A program made the translations under genes and the position numbers. Below, one piece after another: positions 54,748-62,529 of a stretch of 64,000 bases of DNA. Location: assembly GCF_017638545.1 (NCBI RefSeq), contig NZ_CP072110.1, positions 2,728,001 through 2,792,000 on the forward strand. The letters run 5' to 3'. Within the stretch, counting starts at the first letter, position 1; each line of letters begins with the position of its first letter. A model generated the notes under the pieces. It saw nothing but the letters and a program-made list of their open reading frames with translations. It searched no databases and had not been told where the DNA came from. Source of the stretch: Psychrosphaera ytuae (GTDB lineage Bacteria > Pseudomonadota > Gammaproteobacteria > Enterobacterales > Alteromonadaceae).

Positions 54748-55983
54748 ATGGCGGCGGATAATAAAGCTAAAGCAATAAAAAAACAGATCGCATTTGTTTA
54801 CGAGGGATTGAACCGTCGAGGCGGTAAAATAAAAGGCGAAATTTATGCAACGTCGCCAACCGAAGCTAAGGGTAACCTCAAGAAACAAGGTATTACACCG
54901 ACCAAAGTTAGGAAAAAACCAACGCCGCTATTTGGTAGTGGTAGTAAGCCTATCGATAGTAAAGATATTGCGGTTTTAACGCGCCAAATCGCCACTATGT
55001 TGACTGCAGGTGTACCTTTGGTGCAATCACTAGATATGATTGCCAAAGGCGCAGAAAAAGAATCTATGCAAAAAATGGTGACTGACGTTTTGGTTCAGGT
55101 CCAGGCAGGCTCAACGGTCGCCGATGCGTTTCGCTCTCAGCCTAAATATTTTGACGAGTTGTATTGTGATCTAGTTGAATCAGGTGAAAAGTCAGGTGCA
55201 CTTGATGGTATCTTCGACCGAATCGCCCTTTATAAAGAAAAATCAGAAGCCCTAAAATCTAAGATCAAAAAAGCCATGACCTACCCGATCGCGATTTTGG
55301 TTATCGCGTCTATCGTTGTTGGTATTTTGTTGATTTATGTTATTCCGTCTTTCGAAGACATCTTTTCTAGTTTTGGTGCCGAACTACCGGCGCCGACCCA
55401 AGTTGCCATCAATGCTTCAAAAGTGGCCCAAGAATATTGGATGTGGGTCGTGGGTGCGATTGGTGTTGGTGTCTTTTTGTTTAAACGCGCCTTACGAACC
55501 AATAAGAAGTTTGCCGATTCGATGGATGCTCTACTTCTTAAGGCTCCGATTGTTGGTAATATCGTGAACAAAGGGGCGATTGCTCGATACGCTCGAACTC
55601 TCTCGACCACTTTTGCTGCAGGTGTGCCATTACATGAGGCATTGAACTCAGCAGCTGGTGCGTCAGGCAATGCCGTTTACAAACGTGCAATTTCAGAAAT
55701 TAAGGCCGATGTATCCGCCGGTAACTTGATGCATGTGGCAATGCGAACAACTAATTTATTTCCCGATATGGTGACTCAAATGGTTGCCATCGGTGAAGAA
55801 TCTGGTGCGCTTGATACCATGTTAGAGCGTGTCGCCAATGTTTACGAACAAGAAGTGGACGACGCGGTCGATGGCATTTCGGCGTTGATCGAACCAATCA
55901 TGATGTCGTTTTTGGGCGTTGTTGTTGGTGGTCTCATCGTTGTTATGTACTTGCCTATCTTCCAGATGGGTAACGCGGTTTAA
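54748..55983 (+). CDS. pilC: Type IV pilus inner-membrane platform protein
   Basis: The inner-membrane platform of the pilus machine, contacted by PilB (411 aa). It has two GspF domains (about 75-198 and 278-400), each with the signature region: LTRQIATMLTAGVPLVQSL and YARTLSTTFAAGVPLHEAL. Three membrane segments lie at about 175-200, 225-245 and 380-405. A basic N-terminal tail precedes the first domain. It starts inside the gap holding two sets of short repeats and is followed by pilD after 30 bases. Confidence 0.95.
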   Translation: MAADNKAKAIKKQIAFVYEGLNRRGGKIKGEIYATSPTEAKGNLKKQGITPTKVRKKPTPLFGSGSKPIDSKDIAVLTRQIATMLTAGVPLVQSLDMIAKGAEKESMQKMVTDVLVQVQAGSTVADAFRSQPKYFDELYCDLVESGEKSGALDGIFDRIALYKEKSEALKSKIKKAMTYPIAILVIASIVVGILLIYVIPSFEDIFSSFGAELPAPTQVAINASKVAQEYWMWVVGAIGVGVFLFKRALRTNKKFADSMDALLLKAPIVGNIVNKGAIARYARTLSTTFAAGVPLHEALNSAAGASGNAVYKRAISEIKADVSAGNLMHVAMRTTNLFPDMVTQMVAIGEESGALDTMLERVANVYEQEVDDAVDGISALIEPIMMSFLGVVVGGLIVVMYLPIFQMGNAV

Positions 55984-56013
55984 TGATAAGTAAAAATTAG
56001 AACCTAGAGATTT

Positions 56014-56895
56014 ATGTTTGATCAGTTTTTTATATTAATGGCGGAATCTTCCGCCTTTTTTATCACTATAGTGACTCTGTTATCGCTGCTCGTTGGTAGC
56101 TTTTTGAATGTAGTGATTTATCGTGTTCCGGTAATGATGGAGCGAGAGTGGGATTGTGAATGTCGAGAGTTTTTGGCGGATGAATTAAAGCCAACAAAAG
56201 ATGCAACAAAAGAAACGTTCAACCTTGTAAAGCCTGACTCACACTGCCCCAAATGTCATGCTGCGGTTAAACCTTGGCAAAACATCCCTATCTTTAGTTA
56301 CCTATTTTTAAAAGGTAAATGTGGCTCGTGCCAAACGCCTATTTCTATTCGTTATCCAGCCATTGAAGCTTTAACAGCGCTAGCCTCAGCCATTGTGGCT
56401 GTGAAGTTTGGTTACTCGCTGCAAACTTTAGTTTTAGTCCCGCTTACTTGGGTGTTTATTTGTCTGATCTTTATCGACATAGATAAAATGCTACTTCCCG
56501 ATCAGCTTACCCAACCTTTATTGTGGTTTGTTCTTCTTGCCTCAGTCTGGGGGGTATTTTTGACGCCTAAATATACAATCATAGGTGCCGCAGCAGGTTA
56601 CTTGAGTTTGTGGTCTGTGTATTGGTTATTCAAGATCGTGACCGGCAAAGAGGGCATGGGTTATGGTGACTTTAAATTAATGGCGATTGTCGGTGCGGTT
56701 GTTGGGGCGGTTAAATTGCCTATGGTGGTTTTGTTGTCGTCTCTTGTTGGCGCTGTTATTGGTATTAGTTTGATGGTGTTTGGTGACAAAACTCGCAATA
56801 CCCAAATCCCGTTTGGCCCTTACATTGCCATTGCAGGCTGGTTAACCATGCTCTGGGGAGATGCAATGCTCAACTGGTACATGGCATTTTTATAA
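56014..56895 (+). CDS. pilD: Prepilin peptidase / N-methyltransferase
   Basis: A polytopic aspartyl protease that cleaves prepilin leaders and methylates the new N-terminal Phe (293 aa). The cytoplasmic loop has the four-cysteine site CPKCHA ... CGSCQTP (about residues 84-112). Catalytic Asp residues sit in IDIDKMLLPDQ and GMGYGDFKLMA. About eight membrane segments. It presumably processes PilA and also other pseudopilins. coaE follows after nine bases, suggesting co-transcription. Confidence 0.95.
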   Translation: MFDQFFILMAESSAFFITIVTLLSLLVGSFLNVVIYRVPVMMEREWDCECREFLADELKPTKDATKETFNLVKPDSHCPKCHAAVKPWQNIPIFSYLFLKGKCGSCQTPISIRYPAIEALTALASAIVAVKFGYSLQTLVLVPLTWVFICLIFIDIDKMLLPDQLTQPLLWFVLLASVWGVFLTPKYTIIGAAAGYLSLWSVYWLFKIVTGKEGMGYGDFKLMAIVGAVVGAVKLPMVVLLSSLVGAVIGISLMVFGDKTRNTQIPFGPYIAIAGWLTMLWGDAMLNWYMAFL

Positions 56896-56904
56896 GAGTG
56901 GTAG

Positions 56905-57525
56905 ATGACGGATTCTAAAAATTCAAAGCGTTTAATTATAGGTCTTACGGGCGGCATTGGCTCAGGTAAAACTGCGGCGACGGATTTATTTGCCGCGCAA
57001 GGCATAGATATTGTTGACGCAGATATTGTTGCAAGGCAGGTAGTAACTCCTGGCGCGCCAGCACTTGAGTCGATAAAAGCCGAATTTGGTGATGAGTACA
57101 TTGATGCAGAAGGGCATTTAAATCGAGCCAAACTAAGAGCGCTAGTGTTCTCTGACGAGAGTGCCAAGCAGAAATTAAATGCAATCATGCAACCGGCGAT
57201 TCGCACTGAACTTCTCGACCAACTCAATCAAGCAAAGTCACCGTACGTAATATTGTCTGCGCCATTGTTATTAGAAAATGGCTTAGAGTCATACTGTCAG
57301 CGAGTCTTAGTAGTGGACGTACCTGAAGCACTACAGGTGCAACGAGCGACTAACCGTGATAGTGTTAACGAAGAACAGATTAAGTCCATTATTAGCAGTC
57401 AAATTGACCGTCCAACTAGGCTGACCAAGGCGGACGATGTGATTGATAACTCGGGCTCTTTATCAGAGTTAAAAATTCAAGTTAATCAATTGCATAAGAA
57501 ATATTTGACACTGGCCGATGGTTAA
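56905..57525 (+). CDS. coaE: Dephospho-CoA kinase
   Basis: CoaE phosphorylates the 3'-hydroxyl of dephospho-CoA, the last step of CoA synthesis. The P-loop is GLTGGIGSGKTAA (about residues 13-25). DADIVARQVVTPG and LSAPLLLENGLE follow, and the lid region is VQRATNRDSVN. Length 206 aa is normal. The pilD-coaE-zapD-yacG order is conserved in many Gammaproteobacteria. Confidence 0.95.
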   Translation: MTDSKNSKRLIIGLTGGIGSGKTAATDLFAAQGIDIVDADIVARQVVTPGAPALESIKAEFGDEYIDAEGHLNRAKLRALVFSDESAKQKLNAIMQPAIRTELLDQLNQAKSPYVILSAPLLLENGLESYCQRVLVVDVPEALQVQRATNRDSVNEEQIKSIISSQIDRPTRLTKADDVIDNSGSLSELKIQVNQLHKKYLTLADG

Positions 57526-57600
57526 ATCATATTGGAACAATTAATCGCCAATGTTTGGTGTGGATACCGAGAAGAAGAATAACAAAAAGAAACCATCGTC

Positions 57601-58350
57601 ATGAATCCAGTTGTCTACGAACATCCGCTGAATGAAAAAACTCGACTGCTAATGCGGTTAGAGTTGTTATTTGATCAGTTGTCGATACACAAAGACATGA
57701 CGGATGACCGAAACATCCAACCGTTTTTCTCTACCTTATATTCCACAATTGAAGTGTTAGAACGCAACGATATTCGCGGCACCTTAGCGTTTTATTTAGA
57801 TCTACTTGAAAAAAGCATGCTTCGCTGGTCTTCTCACCCCGACATTCACAATGATTCTTTGCAAAAAAACCTTCAAGAAACAGTAAAACTGCAAGGTCAG
57901 ATTTCAAAAATGAGTAAAGCCTGCCAAATTCTTAAAGAAGATAAGTTTTTGGCGAGTCTAAGACAGAGATTTGGTATTGCTGGTGGTACTTGTGATTTTG
58001 ATTTACCGCAGTTTCACTTTTGGCGTCTTAAGCCACTTGCTGAACGTCAAGATGATATTCAAGCTTGGTTAACTATATTAGCGCCACTTCAACAAGCCCT
58101 AAACTTTTCGATGTTATTTATCAGAGAGTCTGCTGAGTTTGCCGAGCGCGATGCGCCAAATGGTTTTTTCCAGGGCAGTTGTGCAGATACGGTATCGTTA
58201 CTGAGAGTTAAATATGATGTAGACAGTGGAGTATTCCCAACCATCAGTGGCAGTAACCGCCGTTTTGCAATCAGCTTTATGCGTCCAGATAAAAGTGCGG
58301 TAAAAACGTCAGTGAATGATACAATCCCCTTTGAACTAGCGACTTGCTAG
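57601..58350 (+). CDS. zapD: Cell division protein ZapD
   Basis: ZapD cross-links and stabilises FtsZ filaments at mid-cell (249 aa). The opening VYEHPLNEKTRLLMRLELLFDQL is diagnostic; RGTLAFYLDLLEKSMLRWSSHPDI and YDLPQFHFW-like (DFDLPQFHFWRL) regions follow, and the C-terminal beta-rich part ends ISFMRPDKS. Its place between coaE and yacG is the usual one. Confidence 0.95.
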   Translation: MNPVVYEHPLNEKTRLLMRLELLFDQLSIHKDMTDDRNIQPFFSTLYSTIEVLERNDIRGTLAFYLDLLEKSMLRWSSHPDIHNDSLQKNLQETVKLQGQISKMSKACQILKEDKFLASLRQRFGIAGGTCDFDLPQFHFWRLKPLAERQDDIQAWLTILAPLQQALNFSMLFIRESAEFAERDAPNGFFQGSCADTVSLLRVKYDVDSGVFPTISGSNRRFAISFMRPDKSAVKTSVNDTIPFELATC

Positions 58351-58411
58351 TTGCGTATTCAGGGTTACACTCCTTTCTTTTTTGTATCGTTATTAAATAA
58401 TGGTGTTTTTT

Positions 58412-58651
58412 ATGTCTGATAAATCAACGACAACTGTTAAATGTCCGACTTGCGAAACTGATGTAGTTTGGCAACCTGAGTCTGAGTTTCGCCCATTTTG
58501 TAGCAAACGCTGCCAGCTCATTGATTTAGGTGAATGGGCTAACGAGTCTAACCGCATTCCTGAATCGCCATCGGCTTCTTCAATGTCAGAGTCAGAGATT
58601 GATCAAATTGAGCGTTTATTAGAAGCGCGTCAGCAAGATTACTTTAACTAA
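58412..58651 (+). CDS. yacG: DNA gyrase inhibitor YacG
   Basis: A small zinc-finger protein (79 aa) that binds GyrB and inhibits gyrase. The four zinc Cys are in VKCPTCETDV and FCSKRCQLIDLGEW. The acidic C-terminal half is typical. The ATG at 58412 (MSDKST) fits the family; an ATG four codons earlier is in frame. The stop is only three bases before arfB. Confidence 0.93.
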   Translation: MSDKSTTTVKCPTCETDVVWQPESEFRPFCSKRCQLIDLGEWANESNRIPESPSASSMSESEIDQIERLLEARQQDYFN

Positions 58652-58654
58652 GTC

Positions 58655-59068
58655 ATGATCGAGATCTCTAACACAGTTTCACTTGACGAAGATGAGGTTG
58701 AGCTGGTCGCTATAAGAGCGCAAGGCGCCGGTGGTCAAAACGTTAATAAAGTATCGTCAGCAATCCACTTAAGGTTTGATATTCAAGCGTCAAGTTTGCC
58801 TGAATTTTATAAATCTAGGTTGATGGACCTGAAAGACAAGCGCTTGACAAAAGATGGCGTGATTATCATCAAAGCTCAGCAGCACCGTACTCAACAACAA
58901 AATCGAGACGAAGCGATCGTCAGGTTAGTTGAGCTGATTAAAGATGCAACTAAGGTTCAGGCTGTTCGCAAGCCAACAAAACCAACAAAGTCGTCACAGC
59001 GACGTAGGCTGGACAATAAAACTAAGCGCAGTCAGATCAAACAAAACCGAGGCAAAGTGGACTTTTAA
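58655..59068 (+). CDS. arfB: Alternative ribosome-rescue hydrolase ArfB
   Basis: ArfB (YaeJ) enters the A site of stalled ribosomes and hydrolyses peptidyl-tRNA. The catalytic GGQ is in RAQGAGGQNVNKVSS (about residues 26-28). A basic C-terminal tail (KSSQRRRLDNKTKRSQIKQ) fits the mRNA entry tunnel. At 137 aa it lacks the extra domains of RF1/RF2, which excludes a true release factor. It is three bases after yacG and converges on the gene at 59088. Confidence 0.93.
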   Translation: MIEISNTVSLDEDEVELVAIRAQGAGGQNVNKVSSAIHLRFDIQASSLPEFYKSRLMDLKDKRLTKDGVIIIKAQQHRTQQQNRDEAIVRLVELIKDATKVQAVRKPTKPTKSSQRRRLDNKTKRSQIKQNRGKVDF

Positions 59069-59087
59069 TACTCGCGTTGATTAACTT

Positions 59088-60512
59088 TTAATTGCGGCGG
59101 GTGTTGTTGTCACGACGCCAAAATGACTTTTGGTTAATGTCCATTTCCCAATCTTCAGCTGGGTTCCAGAAAAACCCTTTGGGGAATTGTTTTTTGAAAT
59201 AGTCACTGCCAAAGTCAGAGTTTTTACGGGCTTCTTCATTTAATAAATTATAGGCGTAGGTCACTTCAGTTTGGCTGTGATCTTCGTACTTAACTTGGCG
59301 TTTAGTGGTTTGTTTCACTAAAGCAGAGTCTGACTTGGCAGGGTTTAACCCTATGACCACACCTTTTTCCGGGGCGTTGGTTTCTTTGGAAATAAAGTAA
59401 ATACCCGTCCCCATTGGAAACTTGCCCACCATTTTCATAAAGGTTTTAGTATAAGGCGGGTAAATTACCCCTTTTTCGATACCGCTTTTCATAATGTCAT
59501 AGGCTTTATAGACCAAGCTGTAGTTGTGTCTGGATTTGGTCGACATTAAAAACGAAGCGTAAATCATAGGAATACGTAAGATGTTCCCCAGCGCATGCTG
59601 TGACTTTACGTAATTAGTCAAAATAGAATCGACTAGATCGTAACGAGCGACGGCTCGCTGATAATCTTCAGGTCGAGTTTCATTGAATAAATTTTTATCC
59701 GGTTCACCGAGACCGTATTTTAAATAGTCTCTAGAGCTCTTGTAGATGATATCAATTAGCTTCTTTCGCTCTTCTTCATCGAGAAGGCGATAGCGGTTGC
59801 CGCGATATATCTCTTCGGCATTTAAGCTATAGCTGCCTAGTTGGTGAATCAGTGCCGCAAACACAATAGGTCGCAACACTTCACTTTTGTAGACTTCTAG
59901 TTTCTCTGGCTCGTAGACGTCTTCTTTTGGGTTGTCCTCGGAAGGAACTTTCTCCGGTACATAATCAACGACTTGTGGTTCAGAGAGCTGCTTTTCGTCG
60001 TTGAGGCGCTCCAGAAGCTTTAACGCAAGGGCCGCGATATAAATAGGTTTGTTTTTTTCGTTACTGGCACATCGAGCTTGGTCGTTTGGCAACGGGGCAC
60101 GCAATACCATAGTAGTGATAAAGCGATTGGCATCCCGCTCTTTTAGGGTTTGTTCGATAATCGTATCTGCCATTTCGGTCAACATACGGTTGCGACGTTT
60201 GTAGCCACCAATGATTTTGGGCTCAATATGATCCAAGCGTTCTTGGGCTGTGGACGAAAGTAGTTTTAACTCTTTTAAGTATTTTTCAGTGTCGTCTTGG
60301 TCTTTAATTTTTGGGTAGAAGCCATTGGTTTCTTTGAACGCTAGGATGGTTTCAATTTGTTTATTGATTTCTTTGGTGCGCTGCGTTTCTTTCTCAAAAA
60401 TTAAATAAGTTTCTTCAAAATCGCGAAAAAAAGACACGGCGTCGCTCACCAAATCCAGATATTGCGCCTTTAAAGATTTTAAAATGTCGGTGATGAGCAA
60501 CTGCTGATTCAT
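59088..60512 (-). CDS. Uncharacterised protein, possible degenerate HD-GYP domain
   Basis: I do not recognise a named family (474 aa, soluble, highly charged). Residues about 30-110 look like a coiled coil. The central helical region contains FAALIHQLGSYSLNAEEIY where an HD-type metal motif would be expected, with HQ in place of HD. The C-terminal part KMVGKFPMGTGIYFI then GVVIGLNPAKSD resembles the strand region that ends HD-GYP c-di-GMP phosphodiesterases. No GYP motif is seen. If HD-derived, catalysis is probably lost. It is transcribed alone, divergently from ndk. Confidence 0.7.
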   Translation of the reverse strand: MNQQLLITDILKSLKAQYLDLVSDAVSFFRDFEETYLIFEKETQRTKEINKQIETILAFKETNGFYPKIKDQDDTEKYLKELKLLSSTAQERLDHIEPKIIGGYKRRNRMLTEMADTIIEQTLKERDANRFITTMVLRAPLPNDQARCASNEKNKPIYIAALALKLLERLNDEKQLSEPQVVDYVPEKVPSEDNPKEDVYEPEKLEVYKSEVLRPIVFAALIHQLGSYSLNAEEIYRGNRYRLLDEEERKKLIDIIYKSSRDYLKYGLGEPDKNLFNETRPEDYQRAVARYDLVDSILTNYVKSQHALGNILRIPMIYASFLMSTKSRHNYSLVYKAYDIMKSGIEKGVIYPPYTKTFMKMVGKFPMGTGIYFISKETNAPEKGVVIGLNPAKSDSALVKQTTKRQVKYEDHSQTEVTYAYNLLNEEARKNSDFGSDYFKKQFPKGFFWNPAEDWEMDINQKSFWRRDNNTRRN

Positions 60513-60669
60513 GAAAAAACTCTTAAAAGTATTTTAAAATTAATTGGTTAAAACGAATGAGTGTAGGGCTTTTAGGAAACTTTCGCCACTTTCTACAAGC
60601 TAAAACTGTCGACATTATGTTATTCAATGATAAATATAAGCAAACATATTTTTTTTCATAAAGTTCTAG

Positions 60670-60675
60670 TATAAT
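60670..60675 (+). promoter_or_regulatory. Candidate -10 box of ndk
   Basis: A consensus TATAAT 54 bases before the ndk start, after an AT-rich tract. The matching -35 is poor. Confidence 0.5.
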
Positions 60676-60728
60676 CCGCGCCCAGAAATTGAATCCTTAA
60701 TATTAATCTTGAAAATTGGAGTTTAACC

Positions 60729-61160
60729 ATGGCGTTAGAACGTACTTTTTCTATCATCAAGCCTGATGCAGTTGCTAAAAATGTAATCGGCGCAATCTAC
60801 AACCGTTTCGAATCTGCGGGCCTACGCATCGTAGCTTCAAAAATGGTTCACCTTTCACAAGAGCAAGCTGAAGGCTTCTACGCTGAACACAAAGAGCGTC
60901 CTTTCTTCGGTGCTTTAGTTTCTTTCATGACTTCTGGTCCAGTTATGGTTCAGGTTTTAGAAGGTGAAAACGCAGTTGCTAAAAACCGTGAAATCATGGG
61001 TGCAACTAACCCAGCTGAAGCGCTAGCTGGTACACTACGTGCTGACTACGCAGAGTCAATCGACGAGAATGCAGTACACGGTTCTGACGCTCCTGAGTCA
61101 GCTGCTCGTGAAATCGCATACTTCTTCTCTGCTGACGAATTATGTGACCGTACTCGTTAA
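60729..61160 (+). CDS. ndk: Nucleoside diphosphate kinase
   Basis: Ndk balances NTP pools by passing phosphate from ATP to NDPs through a phospho-His (143 aa). It begins LERTFSIIKPDAVAKNVIG and has the catalytic His in NAVHGSDA (about residue 117), plus the PFFGALVSFMTSGPV nucleotide-binding block. Codon use looks optimised, as expected for high expression. A strong terminator follows. ndk-rlmN-pilW is the common order in this group. Confidence 0.97.
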   Translation: MALERTFSIIKPDAVAKNVIGAIYNRFESAGLRIVASKMVHLSQEQAEGFYAEHKERPFFGALVSFMTSGPVMVQVLEGENAVAKNREIMGATNPAEALAGTLRADYAESIDENAVHGSDAPESAAREIAYFFSADELCDRTR

Positions 61161-61185
61161 TTTTAACGATTACTGAGTTATTCTT

Positions 61186-61217
61186 AAAAAGGACTTTAGC
61201 TTGCTAAGGTCCTTTTT
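61186..61217 (+). terminator. Terminator after ndk
   Basis: AAAAAGGACTTTAGC and GCTAAGGTCCTTTTT pair almost perfectly (one G-T), giving a long stem with a tiny loop and T run. Confidence 0.92.
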
Positions 61218-61337
61218 ATATTTTTGCTTTGTGTCTTTAAGGCAACTTAACGCCCATTTGAAGGATGCAAAGCAAAAATAAAATGTACGCGTGTAACAAC
61301 GCATCTTTAAACGATACAAGCTACATAGAGGTAAAGT

Positions 61338-62495
61338 ATGTCTGCAGAAATCATCACTCCTGCTGTTGAAGCACAGCCCGTCAAAAAAGTTAACCTTTTA
61401 GATTACGACCGCAAAGCGTTGCGCCAGTTTTTTAAAGACGAATTAGGCGAAAAGCCATTTAGAGCTGACCAAGCCATCAAGTGGATTTATCAAATGGGTC
61501 AAACTGATTTTTCAGAAATGACCAACTTTTCAAAAGTCCTACGAGCTAAATTAGCCGAGAAGTGTGAAGTGCGCGCGCCTGAGATCAGCGTTCGCCAAGT
61601 GTCTTCTGATGGCACAATTAAATACGCTATGTTGTTAGAAGGCGGTCAAGAAGTTGAAGCGGTTTGGATCCCTGATGGTGACCGTAAAACCCTTTGTGTA
61701 TCTTCACAAGTTGGCTGTGCCCTTGAATGTACTTTTTGTTCAACCGCTCAACAAGGTTTTAACCGCAACTTGTCAGTTGGTGAAATCATCGGCCAAGTTT
61801 GGCGTGTTGCGCAGGATATAGGCTGGGATGGGTTATCGACTAACCGTCCGGTTACAAACGTTGTAATGATGGGCATGGGTGAGCCGCTTCTAAATGTTAA
61901 AAACGTCGTACCAGCAATGGAGCTGATGATGGACGACTTTGCGTTTGGTTTATCAAAGCGCCGCGTAACATTGAGTACATCTGGTGTTGTACCTGCACTA
62001 GACATGCTAAAAGAAAAAATCGATGTCGCATTAGCGATTTCACTTCACGCACCAAACGACGAACTGCGTGACATCTTGGTACCGATTAACAAAAAGTACA
62101 ACATCGAAGAGTTTTTAGCGTCATGTCGTCGATATATTGATGGTTCGACTGCGAACAAAGAAATCACTATCGAGTACGTTATGCTTAATGGTATTAACGA
62201 CTCAATGGATCAAGCTCGCGAGCTAGCGCAGACATTACGTGGCACACCATCAAAAATTAACCTGATCCCATGGAACCCGTTCCCGGGTGCACCATACGAA
62301 AAATCGTCAAATAGCCGTGTTGACCGATTTGCTAAAGTACTCCAAGAAGAAGGTTACACTTGTATCGTTCGTCGTACTCGCGGAGACGACATTGACGCGG
62401 CCTGTGGCCAGTTAGTTGGTGACGTTGTTGACCGTACTAAGCGAATGTTAAAAAAACAGATGAAAGGTGATTCAATATCAGTCAAAATGGTTTAG
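61338..62495 (+). CDS. rlmN: 23S rRNA/tRNA (adenine-C2)-methyltransferase RlmN
   Basis: A radical-SAM enzyme that methylates C2 of A2503 in 23S rRNA and A37 in some tRNAs. The cluster-binding CxxxCxxC is Cys127-Cys131-Cys134 (CALECTFC), followed by STAQQGFNRNL. MMGMGEPLLN, SKRRVTLSTSGVVPA and ISLHAPND are typical, and a late Cys in GDDIDAACGQL is the methyl-carrier position. Length 385 aa. The pilW-like gene begins 34 bases later. Confidence 0.97.
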   Translation: MSAEIITPAVEAQPVKKVNLLDYDRKALRQFFKDELGEKPFRADQAIKWIYQMGQTDFSEMTNFSKVLRAKLAEKCEVRAPEISVRQVSSDGTIKYAMLLEGGQEVEAVWIPDGDRKTLCVSSQVGCALECTFCSTAQQGFNRNLSVGEIIGQVWRVAQDIGWDGLSTNRPVTNVVMMGMGEPLLNVKNVVPAMELMMDDFAFGLSKRRVTLSTSGVVPALDMLKEKIDVALAISLHAPNDELRDILVPINKKYNIEEFLASCRRYIDGSTANKEITIEYVMLNGINDSMDQARELAQTLRGTPSKINLIPWNPFPGAPYEKSSNSRVDRFAKVLQEEGYTCIVRRTRGDDIDAACGQLVGDVVDRTKRMLKKQMKGDSISVKMV

Positions 62496-62529
62496 ATAGG
62501 CATCAATAACTAACAAAAAGAAGTGAGTT

